Positions 8,108 through 17,170 of a DNA stretch of 64,000 bases are shown one piece after another. The position numbers and the translations under genes are program-made. Numbering within the stretch: position 1 is the first letter of the stretch; each line of letters begins with the position of its first letter. The DNA lies in the NCBI RefSeq assembly GCF_900119485.1, contig NZ_FPJZ01000004.1:13773-77772 (forward strand), written 5' to 3'. The notes beneath the pieces were generated by a model. The model did no database searches. It was not told where the DNA came from and worked only from the letters and a program-made list of their open reading frames with translations. The stretch is from Thermoactinomyces sp. DSM 45891. GTDB lineage: Bacteria; Bacillota; Bacilli; Thermoactinomycetales; Thermoactinomycetaceae.

Positions 8108-10129
8108 GTGGGAATCCAAGTAGAATCACTGCTTGAACAAACAAAGGCATACAAATGGTATAAGCGGAGTGTCTACTGGATCAAACGCGTATTCATCGGA
8201 TTCGCGATTCTTTGCGTTGCTTTGTTCCTGTTCCTACTATACCTACGATCTCAACCACTACCCCCTCCTGATATCTCCGCTACTACCTTTTTATATGACG
8301 ATCAGGGAAATGTGCTAGATCAGATGGATGCGGGAGAACATCGCGAGAAAATATCATTACAACAAATCCCGAAGTATCTAGTAGATGCTACGTTAACAGC
8401 AGAAGATCGTGATTTTTTTGAGCACCACGGATTTTCCTTTCGTGGCATTACTCGCGCTCTTCTCGTAAATCTAAAGCAATTTCGCGTCGTTCAGGGAGCT
8501 AGTACGATTACACAACAACTAGCTCGAAATCTGTACCTTTCTCATGACCGGACTTGGTCCCGGAAGGCGAAAGAAGCGATGCTAACGGCCCAACTGGAGC
8601 TTCACTTCGATAAGAAGGAATTATTGGAGATGTACTTTAATGAAATCTATTATGGAAACGGTGCATACGGGATTCAACGAGCAGCACAAGAATATTTTCG
8701 CAAGGATGCGAAAGACTTAAACCTAGCCGAATGCACCTTTTTAGCCGGTATACCGCGAGGGCCATCAGTCTATTCACCGTATCAACATTTCGGGCGGGCC
8801 AAGGAGCGCCAACGATCGATTATCGCGCAAATGTCCGTGATGAAGCTAATTACGAAGCAACAAGCAAAGGAAGCTACTCAGTATACACTCGCTCTTCAGC
8901 CTCCACTCCCTAGTCAAAAGAGTAAAGCAAGCTATTTTCGGGATTATGTCATTCAGACATCTGTAAACCAATTAGGCTTTGATGAGGAATTAGTGAGGCA
9001 TGGTGGTTTGCGCATCTATACGACACTGAATACGCAGATGCAGAAGCAAGCAGAGGAATCTTTAGTAAGCCAGGTAGGACGAGTCCCGAACCTACAAGGG
9101 GCACTTCTTTCTGTCGATGCACATACGGGGGCAATTAAAGCGATGGTGGGTGGGAAGAGTTACCAAGAATCGCAGTTTAATCGTGTGTTTGCTCGAAGAC
9201 AACCTGGTTCTTCCTTTAAACCCATCGTCTATTTAACAGCGCTGGAGAAAGGGATTCCCCCCACACAAAAAATCGTAAGTACTCCCACTGCGTTCACATA
9301 CAAGGGGGACACGTATACACCAGGTAATTTTCAAGATATCTATGCCCAACGCCCGATCACGATGCGGGAAGCCATCGCCAAATCAGATAATATCTATGTG
9401 GTGACCACTCAGTTTCAGGTGGGGATCGACCAGGAAATTGAAACAGCACGAAAATTAGGTATCCATAGCTCGCTGAATGCAACCCCCTCTTTAGCTCTTG
9501 GAAGCTATGAAGTAACTCCGTATGAGATGACAGAGGCGTATACGACGATCGCCAGTTCGGGTGACCATAAGCCTCTTACAGGCATCACAAAGATTGTAGA
9601 TTCATTTGGTCACGTTCTCTATCAAAATCAACCTGAATCGAAGCAGGTATTTTCGCCTAGCTCTACCTATGTGCTCACTTCTCTGATGCGCGGTGTATTT
9701 GATACGGGCGGGACGGGTCAGCGCGTGAAACAAATGTTTGCTCATCCTGCCGCCGGAAAAACAGGCACCACGGACTGGGACGGCTGGTTAGTCGGATATA
9801 CACCTGATTTAGTGACCACGGTATGGGTCGGATTTGATCAAAACCAAAAGTTAAATCATAATCAGGCCAAGATCTCACAGCATGTCTGGGGACGTTTTAT
9901 GGGCCAAGCTACTCTCGGGAAATCCAACAAAATCTTTGCGGTTCCCAGTGGTGTAAAAGCGGTATATATCGATGATGAAACAGGAAAGTTAGCTCATCCA
10001 GATCAAAAAAATGCACGGCTTGAATACTTCGTGGCCGGCACGGAGCCAACCGAGTACGTGCAAGCTCCTGAGAGTTCGAATCCTGAGCCTTCTTTATGGG
10101 ATCGCATTAAGAAATGGTGGTCGAATTAA
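8108..10129 (+). CDS. pbpG: Class A penicillin-binding protein, PbpG (PBP2d)-like
   Basis: A 673-residue bifunctional peptidoglycan synthase: a membrane anchor at residues 27-47, a GT51 glycosyltransferase (motif TAEDRDFFEHHG with catalytic Glu99, GASTITQQLARNLYLS, and EMYFNEIYYGNGAYGI) and a transpeptidase with SxxK at Ser368-Lys371, SDN at 426-428 and KTG at 551-553. All key residues are present. The start is a GTG with GGGAG eleven bases upstream. Position between speE and ywhD and the sigma-F-type promoter support PbpG, which in B. subtilis acts in spore germ-cell-wall synthesis. The other class A PBPs are the alternatives. Confidence 0.92.
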   Translation: MGIQVESLLEQTKAYKWYKRSVYWIKRVFIGFAILCVALFLFLLYLRSQPLPPPDISATTFLYDDQGNVLDQMDAGEHREKISLQQIPKYLVDATLTAEDRDFFEHHGFSFRGITRALLVNLKQFRVVQGASTITQQLARNLYLSHDRTWSRKAKEAMLTAQLELHFDKKELLEMYFNEIYYGNGAYGIQRAAQEYFRKDAKDLNLAECTFLAGIPRGPSVYSPYQHFGRAKERQRSIIAQMSVMKLITKQQAKEATQYTLALQPPLPSQKSKASYFRDYVIQTSVNQLGFDEELVRHGGLRIYTTLNTQMQKQAEESLVSQVGRVPNLQGALLSVDAHTGAIKAMVGGKSYQESQFNRVFARRQPGSSFKPIVYLTALEKGIPPTQKIVSTPTAFTYKGDTYTPGNFQDIYAQRPITMREAIAKSDNIYVVTTQFQVGIDQEIETARKLGIHSSLNATPSLALGSYEVTPYEMTEAYTTIASSGDHKPLTGITKIVDSFGHVLYQNQPESKQVFSPSSTYVLTSLMRGVFDTGGTGQRVKQMFAHPAAGKTGTTDWDGWLVGYTPDLVTTVWVGFDQNQKLNHNQAKISQHVWGRFMGQATLGKSNKIFAVPSGVKAVYIDDETGKLAHPDQKNARLEYFVAGTEPTEYVQAPESSNPEPSLWDRIKKWWSN

Positions 10130-10162
10130 ACTACACCTGAAGCAATGAGAAGACGAAAAAAG

Positions 10163-10200
10163 AGAGCCTTTCCCAGTCTACATTGGGTTGGCTCTGTTTG
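10163..10200 (+). terminator. Terminator after pbpG
   Basis: AGAGCC at 10163-10168 pairs with GGCTCT at 10190-10195, with an inner CCCA/TGGG helix, then GTTTGT. The T tract is weak. Confidence 0.5.
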
Positions 10201-10290
10201 TATGTGAAGCATAGCTATACTTCCTCTTATCGAGGTGTTGGAATAATTCCATAATTAGAATTAGCTTTCTGGCGGATAATATAGACTATT

Positions 10291-11667
10291 TTAGTCTTCT
10301 GGTGGCTCGTTATAAAACATAATCTCACCTCCTACCTTATCTGCTCTCCTTAAACGCATATGATACAGTTTTTCGATGTATTTACCTAATTCAGTATGTT
10401 TAGATCGATATGCAATCGCTGTTAATAACACTAATACATTTTCTTGCGTATCGTCAATACATAGTTTCTCACAAAGTTCCAGTGATTTCTCCAAGTATTT
10501 CAATGCTTTTTTGTACTTCCTTTGCTGTTGATATACTTCCCCAATGAGTACTAACGCCTTACAAAGTCTGTATTCCTCCTGACCTTCTTCCAGCAAATTT
10601 ATGGCCTTTAGAAGTGGGATTAGGATTCTTTCCGCATTCCCAATATCATTCTGTTGTAGGTAGATTTCACCCAAATTGGTGTAGGTTGTGATAATGAGGG
10701 ACTTAATGGTGATTTTGTCCTCAAGCTGTTGGGCTAACTCATAGTATCTTTCAGCAGTTTGCCAATTTCCCAATCGAGTATGAGCTTCTCCAAGGGAAGA
10801 TATCAACTCAAATTTGCGATCGATATTGCTCTCTAATCTAGCAAATTCCAAACCTTCTAATGCCACTTGGATCGCCTCTGAATACCTGCCCATGCGATTA
10901 AATAGTTCGACCCGTAATTGATAGAGATTCAACCTGCAATCTGAAAACATCAGATAGGAACGCTCATGCCATAGCTTTTCGACGATTTTTAATGCCAATC
11001 CGTACTCTTTCATCTTTTCAAGAATGGATGCCTTGATGATATATAGCAAGTAGTACGTATACTCTCTACCTCCACCTTGAATGAAAGATTTAATCCCCTT
11101 GTCAGCAAATGCTAATGCCTTTTGTAAAAAGTTTTTCTTGTTCATGATTCGGCTCAATCGGTAATAGCACGCTGATATTAGATTCATATGTGTGAGTTCG
11201 GGATTGATCTCACCTATTTGAATTGCATTTTCGAAGTGTAGCCTTGCTTCGTCTGGAGAACCATTTGCATTAAAAAACTTGCCCTTCAAATACGCACCAT
11301 AGAGGGAGAGTACAGGTACATCCTCATTAAGATGTTTGTAAGTCTCTTCTAACTCCCGAAGCTTTTCCATAGCTGATTTCGGGCTTTCTTGCATTTCTGC
11401 CTCTATGATCTTCAAAGCCTCTTCAATCGAATTAATATTATGAACAACGGGTTTCTCATTCACATTTTCAAAGTCGATCCCTAAAATGTGGCATACTTCA
11501 AGTACCTTCTCCGCGTTAAAGTTGGTCGCACCTTTCTCCAATCTACTCAAAGAAGCTGGACTGAATTTAGCTTCAAATGCCAGTTTTTCTTGTGTCCACT
11601 TTCTTCCTTCCCGTTTCACTCGGATGAGATTTCCTAATTCTCTCGATACATACTCCTTTACTACCAT
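10291..11667 (-). CDS. HTH-TPR regulator (RRNPP-like)
   Basis: A 458-residue protein. Residues 8-65 form an XRE-type helix-turn-helix (LGNLIRVKREGRKWTQEKLA then SPASLSRLEKG). From about residue 75 to the end it is alpha-helical with several tetratricopeptide repeats (for example NLGEIYLQQNDIGNAERI and LVLIGEVYQQQRKYKKALKY). This is the architecture of peptide-sensing regulators such as NprR and PlcR. AGGTGGGG precedes the ATG. No small exported peptide gene is visible downstream, unlike the second regulator of this kind at 35747-37027. In frame after the stop come nine more codons reading NSLYYPPES, which echo its own tail MFYNEPPED. The target is unknown. Confidence 0.8.
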   Translation of the reverse strand: MVVKEYVSRELGNLIRVKREGRKWTQEKLAFEAKFSPASLSRLEKGATNFNAEKVLEVCHILGIDFENVNEKPVVHNINSIEEALKIIEAEMQESPKSAMEKLRELEETYKHLNEDVPVLSLYGAYLKGKFFNANGSPDEARLHFENAIQIGEINPELTHMNLISACYYRLSRIMNKKNFLQKALAFADKGIKSFIQGGGREYTYYLLYIIKASILEKMKEYGLALKIVEKLWHERSYLMFSDCRLNLYQLRVELFNRMGRYSEAIQVALEGLEFARLESNIDRKFELISSLGEAHTRLGNWQTAERYYELAQQLEDKITIKSLIITTYTNLGEIYLQQNDIGNAERILIPLLKAINLLEEGQEEYRLCKALVLIGEVYQQQRKYKKALKYLEKSLELCEKLCIDDTQENVLVLLTAIAYRSKHTELGKYIEKLYHMRLRRADKVGGEIMFYNEPPED

Positions 11668-11917
11668 TTTTGCCCCACCTTTTATTAAAAAAGTTTCCCT
11701 CTAAAATGCACCAGATGAAGTATGTTTTCATAAAGACAGAAACAGAATTGAATAGTCTTTCATAAAGATGAGTGGTACCAAAGGTGTTTTTCATAGGTGC
11801 TATGCTAAATTAGAAGTATTTTAATAGACTATTCATATTTCTCAAAATCATTATACCCTAGTACAATGAAGTTAGCAGTAGATATTCAAAGATTTTTCAT
11901 AGAGAGAGGGAGAAAAT

Positions 11918-12199
11918 ATGGTTCGTATACATGTAAAAGCCAACTCAGATGTTTCGCTCAAAAGTTCAGAAATGGCATTACAAAAAGTCTTTCAGATGGA
12001 AGTCCAACGAACAACTCTGCTTACAGATGGAGCAGAGGCAGTATATCTCGCCGGCCATCGAGATACCAACCACACACTCGTACTTACGACGACAGATCAC
12101 AAGCAAATTGCTTTACCGAATATTAAATGGAGTCAGATTGAGATGTTAGATGGAAAGTTTATATTTTACGGAAAAGGTTTCGATCCGTTTTCCGAATAA
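11918..12199 (+). CDS. Small hypothetical protein
   Basis: A 93-residue soluble-looking protein starting MVRIHVKANSDVSLKSS. The ATG has GGGAG five bases upstream, the best start signal in the region, and a strong terminator follows. No membrane segment, signal peptide or cysteine is visible. The sequence has regular hydrophobic spacing (LVLTTTDHKQIALPNIKW) suggesting a small beta-rich fold. I do not recognise a family. It diverges from the HTH-TPR regulator upstream and could share its promoter region. Confidence 0.6.
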   Translation: MVRIHVKANSDVSLKSSEMALQKVFQMEVQRTTLLTDGAEAVYLAGHRDTNHTLVLTTTDHKQIALPNIKWSQIEMLDGKFIFYGKGFDPFSE

Positions 12200-12354
12200 C
12201 TCCTATTTTTTCCTTCTCTCTAGGAGATCTCGAATCATCTATTGCACTCTATCTGCCCCTCAGGAGGAGAATTTTCATCGTGCATCATCACTCATAGGTA
12301 ATGTGGTAGGAATGGGAATGAATTGATTTTTTACAGAACAGATTTATTGGTCAC

Positions 12355-12398
12355 AAACACGGAAGATGTAGGCAACCAGGCTCATCTTCCGTGTTTTT
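12355..12398 (+). terminator. Strong rho-independent terminator
   Basis: ACACGGAAGATG at 12357-12368 pairs perfectly with CATCTTCCGTGT at 12383-12394, followed by Ts. It separates the 93-residue protein gene from the secreted protein at 12462. Nothing else is visible in 12200-12461. Confidence 0.85.
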
Positions 12399-12461
12399 CT
12401 CAAATGAAGGATTGATTGCAGGAACATTCACTACAAAGAGCAAATAGAGGAGGAGACGATT

Positions 12462-13052
12462 ATGAAGAAGCTGATCGGTACAATATGTTTAGTAGCTCTA
12501 GCTGTATATATCACGCCTACAGTGAATGCAAATGAGGTTCAAACCAAGAAACCAAGCGGTAATTTTTGCGGCAAGGATGGTTGGAAAGGGAAAGAAATGG
12601 ACGAGGTTCCTTCCTTCATTCCACAAACAGAATCCCCAGATATCAGCAATGAAGATAAAGCAAAAGTAGATCCTCAATTGTTTGATAAATTCAAAGTCAA
12701 CTCGACATCAAATGTTTGTGGAATGCCAACCACCCTTGTTGAATATATCAACAAGAGCGCTCCCAAAGTAACTCATAAGTTTTCAGAGACTGCTACTAAA
12801 TCCACTACTTTTAACATCGGGGTAAATGGCAATTTCCATGAAGCATTCCAAGCATCACTTGGATACTCTGCAACGAATACCGTTACCCGTACCGTTGAAC
12901 TCTCTGTGGAATTGAAAAAAGGGGAGTCATGTAAAATTCAAATTCGACCGTCGCTTCATGCAATTAGCGGTACATGGTCGTATTTTACAGGCTCTAAAGG
13001 TGTAGATGTCTACTATCCAACTCACCTTACTTGGATCGCATCAAAAGCATAA
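12462..13052 (+). CDS. Secreted hypothetical protein
   Basis: A 196-residue protein with a clear signal peptide (MKKLIGTICLVALAVYITPTVNA, likely cleavage after residue 23) and AGGAGG before the ATG. The mature part holds three cysteines. Its second half is a run of alternating Thr/Ser-rich segments (STTFNIGVNGNFHEAFQASL, SATNTVTRTVELSVELKKGE) that looks beta-rich. Such amphipathic strands resemble those of aerolysin-like or other beta-pore proteins, but that is only a pattern impression. It is followed 58 bases on by a lipoprotein gene, so the two are probably cotranscribed. Function unknown. Confidence 0.7.
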   Translation: MKKLIGTICLVALAVYITPTVNANEVQTKKPSGNFCGKDGWKGKEMDEVPSFIPQTESPDISNEDKAKVDPQLFDKFKVNSTSNVCGMPTTLVEYINKSAPKVTHKFSETATKSTTFNIGVNGNFHEAFQASLGYSATNTVTRTVELSVELKKGESCKIQIRPSLHAISGTWSYFTGSKGVDVYYPTHLTWIASKA

Positions 13053-13110
13053 TGAACAGACACGGGGGATAACAGACGTCCTCCGTTTTTATTTGAAAGG
13101 GGAGACTTTT

Positions 13111-13905
13111 ATGCAACTCAAAGGCCATGTGATGACTGCGATGATGTTCCTTATAGTAGGATGTCAAAACACGGAAACAATGATGATGAAGCCCATACCA
13201 AATGAGGTTCAAATGGTACATAACATCAGCAGCTATAATACATATTTTGATAAGGAAGCGAGTACTGAATTCATCATGAATCTAGTATTTAATCACAAGA
13301 AAGAAGTTGCAATCAAACAAGAAGAGATTTCGATTGAACTACTACCCAAAACGGATATTGTGGAGATGACTGCATTTCGTATCAAAGCAAACCCACCACA
13401 GAAAGAGTTAGAACAAAAAGCCCTCTCGGTTGATTTCACTAGCAAGAAGGCAGGAAGACATATCTTTACCCAAATTGCTGTCAAAATAAATGGAGACAAG
13501 AAAATTTATCCATTAGGAGATGTCACAGTAGATGTTAAGGAGGGACCCTTTTCTGGTGCTACTGTCTATACAGGGGGAGCAGGCATTTTCCCAACTCAAA
13601 CACCATTACTTTTTGAACTAGTCAATTCACAACCATATCCTATCGTATTCAAAGGCATACTCTCAGACAATCCTCTAATCCGTTATAAGCCATCAGATAT
13701 AAAAGTAGAGGATATGTCACTACCAGATAAGGGAATCACAATTAAGCCGAAAGAGAGCGTAAAAATTCATCTCGATTGGCAGGTACAATTCCCAGAGAAT
13801 CAAATCGTCAACATGGAAGCGAGACCCATTGTCGTTACGGAGAATAAAGGGGTAAGTGAATATGCTACCGTTCCCAACATGGTGTACCGTAATGATTTCA
13901 AATAA
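13111..13905 (+). CDS. Putative lipoprotein
   Basis: A 264-residue protein whose N-terminus, MQLKGHVMTAMMFLIVGC, is a lipoprotein signal with the lipobox IVGC (Cys18). I chose the ATG at 13111 because AAAGGGGAG lies just before it and the lipobox then falls at the right distance. The longer frame from 13006 would overlap the preceding gene. The mature protein has no recognised domain; it contains beta-sheet-like segments and a KPKESVKIHLDW stretch reminiscent of an Ig-like fold. It is probably a partner of the secreted protein upstream. A 14-bp terminator follows. Confidence 0.7.
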   Translation: MQLKGHVMTAMMFLIVGCQNTETMMMKPIPNEVQMVHNISSYNTYFDKEASTEFIMNLVFNHKKEVAIKQEEISIELLPKTDIVEMTAFRIKANPPQKELEQKALSVDFTSKKAGRHIFTQIAVKINGDKKIYPLGDVTVDVKEGPFSGATVYTGGAGIFPTQTPLLFELVNSQPYPIVFKGILSDNPLIRYKPSDIKVEDMSLPDKGITIKPKESVKIHLDWQVQFPENQIVNMEARPIVVTENKGVSEYATVPNMVYRNDFK

Positions 13906-13928
13906 ATCATGGGGGTTACCTTAAAAAA

Positions 13929-13976
13929 ACACAAAAAAAGCGAATCCGCTTGTAGCGAGGTCCGCTTTTTTTGTGT
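13929..13976. terminator. Bidirectional terminator
   Basis: A 14-bp perfect stem, ACACAAAAAAAGCG at 13929-13942 with its complement at 13963-13976, with T-runs in either direction. It lies between the lipoprotein gene and the convergent ywhD. Confidence 0.8.
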
Positions 13977-14063
13977 CCTAGCAAATGGTTCCGAAAACCA
14001 TATTAAGTTTACTCTCTGAATAATAGCTTACGCAATACGTCACAAAAAAATGTCACATTCCGT

Positions 14064-14564
14064 TCACGAATTCAAAAGTGCATCCTTTAATTCATCTGAG
14101 CTATTTTCCCACATTTCTTGATTATGCTCGATAAAGAGCGCTTTTAATGCTTCTTTCTCTACTTCGCCTAATTCACTTACCTTAATCCGGCGTTTTAAGG
14201 CATCGTCCATTCGATTTACATGGAAGGCGAGATTTTTCCAACCTTTGCGAGTCTCATGGTTAATCACCATCGGGCAAGCTGTGACTCCTGCATAATAGGT
14301 ACCATGCTCATTTTGATCAATCGCAACCCAGACCACATAGTAGGTTTTCCCCTCTGCAACTTCCTCTTGGTCAGCAGTAAATTTAATACCGCGCTCAATT
14401 TTGCTCTTGGCATGAATAAGGCCTAGATCAATTTTCGCTGTATCATGGTCGATTAGTACAGACGACATGTTGCTTAAATTTAGTGTGCCTGTATAATAAT
14501 CACCGTGTGTTGTCGCTTTACGATTACTTAATATGTTAAATTGGTTCTTTGGTTTTTGATCCAC
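14064..14564 (-). CDS. ywhD: YwhD family protein
   Basis: A 166-residue protein matching the size and character of Bacillus YwhD, a conserved protein of unknown function encoded next to pbpG in B. subtilis. Here it lies in the same neighbourhood, separated by about 3.9 kb of accessory genes. No signal peptide or membrane helix is visible. The start is a GTG with GAGG ten bases upstream. It contains a central segment TYYVVWVAIDQNEHGTYYAG and an acidic helical tail. The family assignment rests on synteny plus remembered sequence character. Confidence 0.7.
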   Translation of the reverse strand: MDQKPKNQFNILSNRKATTHGDYYTGTLNLSNMSSVLIDHDTAKIDLGLIHAKSKIERGIKFTADQEEVAEGKTYYVVWVAIDQNEHGTYYAGVTACPMVINHETRKGWKNLAFHVNRMDDALKRRIKVSELGEVEKEALKALFIEHNQEMWENSSDELKDALLNS

Positions 14565-14649
14565 TACCCATCAACCTCGCTTTATCCTCTAGGCATTATA
14601 TTATCATTCCATTATAGAAAATAGTTATCGTTCAAACAATAACTTACTC

Positions 14650-16014
14650 TTATTCGCTGATCGATGTACACTCTTCTTCCACCTGGACTGGTTCTTGTTT
14701 TAGTGGTAGCGATAGGTGAAACGTGGTGCCTTTCCCCATACGGCTCTCTACTCGCATACTGCCTCCGTGATCTTGAATGATTCGATGGCAGATCGCTAAG
14801 CCCATTCCCGTTCCTTCGTCCTTCGTCGTAAAAAAAGGCTCATATATTCTCGATATAAACTCGGGTTTAATCCCTGCACCTGTGTCTTGAATCTCGATCG
14901 ATAAGTGCTTATGTTTCACGTACCACTTGATATCTACTTGTCCTCTTTGGACTAAAGCATCTAAGCCATTTTGAATTAAATTGATGAGAACTTGCTTTAA
15001 CTTCTCAGGATCTGCTTCGATATAAATCGGTGTTTTCGGTGTTTCCATGACAAGCTCATGTCCCATTAGCATTACTTTTGGCTTGAGAAGAGAATAGATA
15101 TCTGAGATCAGCTGATCCACATGAAAGTTTTGAAATCGAGTAGGCCTTGACTCGCTTAGGTTTAGGAATTGGGTCAGAAGATCATTGATTCGATCGATTT
15201 CAGGAAGGATGATCGATTCCCATTTCTTTACTTCGGTAGATTCGGCAGCCGATATCTGCACAAATCCGCGGATGGAAGTAAGCGGATTCCGAATCTCATG
15301 AGCCAAGCCAGCGGCTAGTTGGCCCACTGCCGAAAGCTTCTCCATATGCCTCCGCTTTTCTTCCTCTTTATCCCGCATCCGTCTTTGTTCGATGGACAAT
15401 CTCTTTTCTGCTAATCGAATCAGTTCACTCGCATTAGCCGATTCTGCTGGATAGGATGCGGTACCGATGCAGTATTCGATATTGACTCGCTCTGTGCAAA
15501 TTTGGCTCATTACTTTGTCGATAATCTCGACACATCGCCGTAGATAGTGATGATCCCCTGTCAGGCCAATCGCAAACTGATCCCCGTCATATCTGGCAAT
15601 GTGTACACTTGTAGGTAGTTGGTCTTGAAACTGACTCGCAACCTCGATCAAGATCTGATCTCCAAAGTCCACACCCTCTCGCAAGTTCACTTGTTTAAAA
15701 TCAGCTAGATCGATGCTCACCACATGGTAACTTTGTAGAGGCGACATTCGCTCCAAGCTCCGAACCACTGCATCCTGAAATCCACCCAGATTATAGAGTC
15801 CGGTTAGGTAGTCCCGGCGATAGATCTCCTCGATTTCATCATTCATCTCTTGAATCTCAAGCTGAGAGGAGGTGAGCTCAGAAGCGATTTCCTGATTTTT
15901 TTGCCGTAGCTTCTTATTTTTATTATGCAGATAATAATAAATAAATACTGCGATGAAACATCCCCAAAGAATGGCTTCTAGTGAAATCGTTTCGTCCAAT
16001 AGGCTATCTGTCAT
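14650..16014 (-). CDS. Histidine kinase with degenerate GGDEF domain
   Basis: A 454-residue protein. Near the N-terminus is one membrane helix (ILWGCFIAVFIYYYL), then a coiled coil, then a GGDEF-like domain (RDYLTGLYN, signature reduced to YDGDQF at about 142-147). A HisKA domain follows (AHEIRNPL, His239) with a HATPase domain (N box NLIQNGLDA, DTGAGI, GTGMGLAI). The signature has lost the GG pair, so diguanylate cyclase activity is unlikely; it may bind a nucleotide or act as a dimer module. The kinase half resembles KinB-type sporulation kinases. I chose the ATG at 16014 (AAGGGAG seven bases upstream) over one 16 codons earlier. No response regulator is adjacent, as is usual for orphan sporulation kinases. 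Confidence 0.85.
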   Translation of the reverse strand: MTDSLLDETISLEAILWGCFIAVFIYYYLHNKNKKLRQKNQEIASELTSSQLEIQEMNDEIEEIYRRDYLTGLYNLGGFQDAVVRSLERMSPLQSYHVVSIDLADFKQVNLREGVDFGDQILIEVASQFQDQLPTSVHIARYDGDQFAIGLTGDHHYLRRCVEIIDKVMSQICTERVNIEYCIGTASYPAESANASELIRLAEKRLSIEQRRMRDKEEEKRRHMEKLSAVGQLAAGLAHEIRNPLTSIRGFVQISAAESTEVKKWESIILPEIDRINDLLTQFLNLSESRPTRFQNFHVDQLISDIYSLLKPKVMLMGHELVMETPKTPIYIEADPEKLKQVLINLIQNGLDALVQRGQVDIKWYVKHKHLSIEIQDTGAGIKPEFISRIYEPFFTTKDEGTGMGLAICHRIIQDHGGSMRVESRMGKGTTFHLSLPLKQEPVQVEEECTSISE

Positions 16015-16148
16015 AGATGCACTCCCTTTTGCATTTGTGAGGTATGCTGGATTAGAAATCATTTCACCACAAAAACAAAAAACCCTGCTCGACGGGTCAG
16101 TCAGATCAGGGAATTTAGAATAGGATCATATAAAGTTGAGCGTATGGG

Positions 16149-16766
16149 CTAACCTAGGTAATTAACTAGATGGTTATATCCCTTTACAGGACCTTGTTCT
16201 TTCTTCTGCTCTCCCTCAGTTTGAGGTTGCATAACTGCCTTATCCCACATTTGGTAGCCGTCTTCCATTCCTGCTGACATCTGCTCTCGTTTGATCATCG
16301 TTACCTTCTGTGGATCTTCTACATACCCATAACCTGCTGGCATAGCTTGTCCTTGCATCATAGCATGTTGTTGCTGTGGATCGTTATACACTTGACCGAA
16401 GGGACGAGAGCTAAAAACTGGCTGTTCATTCAACAAAGTGTGAAGAACGGTTTCTTTCAGGATATTTTTGATCTCTTCACTACGGTAACCACTTTCTAAA
16501 TTCTTAATCCACTGATATACCGGACCATCTTCTGGCGTAAAGGTGACGTTACGTTGGGTTGGCACATAGTCGCTTCTCGACTGGATCTGCTCCTTTAACA
16601 TTCTACCATCACAAATGGATTGCAATGGGAAATAGTTATTTCGTAGATACGATTGGATACAATACTTCACCAACATAGGAAACTGACCCTTCGGAAGAAT
16701 TTCATACCAGTAACGCACGAGACGATCTTTTTTACCTAAATATACACCAACTGTAATTGATGACAT
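16149..16766 (-). CDS. Hypothetical protein with possible ParR-like N-terminus
   Basis: A 205-residue protein with GAGGAG ten bases before the ATG. The first 55 residues (ITVGVYLGKKDRLVRYWYEI, then LPKGQFPMLVKYCIQSYLRN) have the strand-helix-helix character of ribbon-helix-helix DNA-binding domains such as ParR/AlfB partition proteins. The remainder is low complexity, rich in Gln and Met. An actin-like ParM homolog is encoded 36 kb away at 52954. The assignment is tentative; the alternative is an unrelated lineage-specific protein. It diverges from walR over a 400-base AT-rich gap. Confidence 0.5.
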   Translation of the reverse strand: MSSITVGVYLGKKDRLVRYWYEILPKGQFPMLVKYCIQSYLRNNYFPLQSICDGRMLKEQIQSRSDYVPTQRNVTFTPEDGPVYQWIKNLESGYRSEEIKNILKETVLHTLLNEQPVFSSRPFGQVYNDPQQQHAMMQGQAMPAGYGYVEDPQKVTMIKREQMSAGMEDGYQMWDKAVMQPQTEGEQKKEQGPVKGYNHLVNYLG

Positions 16767-17170
16767 AATTTTAACACTCCTCTAAATGACATAAAAAATT
16801 TTAAAATTACTTGAATTAATAATAATGGTAGCAGTACCCAGTTAGATAAGTCAACAGAATACTTTGTCGAATCGGCTCGTATATTTGCGAAAGTCAAAAA
16901 AAAATTCATTTACCGAGGTAATTTTCTTATCAGTTAACAAAGTTGTCGCCAATTATATACCATAACTGGTAAAATAATATAATATTAGCTTATTAGATCG
17001 GAACCTATTTCTTCTAGATAGAAACTTTCAATCCTTCCAATTATTACATATAGATCTGAGTCTTATTTGTGAATTTCTGATCATATTTGAAAGAATATTG
17101 TTTCTCCAAATCGAGTGTGCGAAAATGATCCTATTCATAGATCGTTTGAACGACTAAGGGAGCTGAATCG
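16767..17170. other. AT-rich divergent intergenic region
   Basis: A 404-base gap between the divergent ParR-like gene and walR. It must hold both promoters, but I find no convincing -35/-10 pair, no iterated repeats of the parC type and no small gene with a good ribosome site. Confidence 0.5.
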
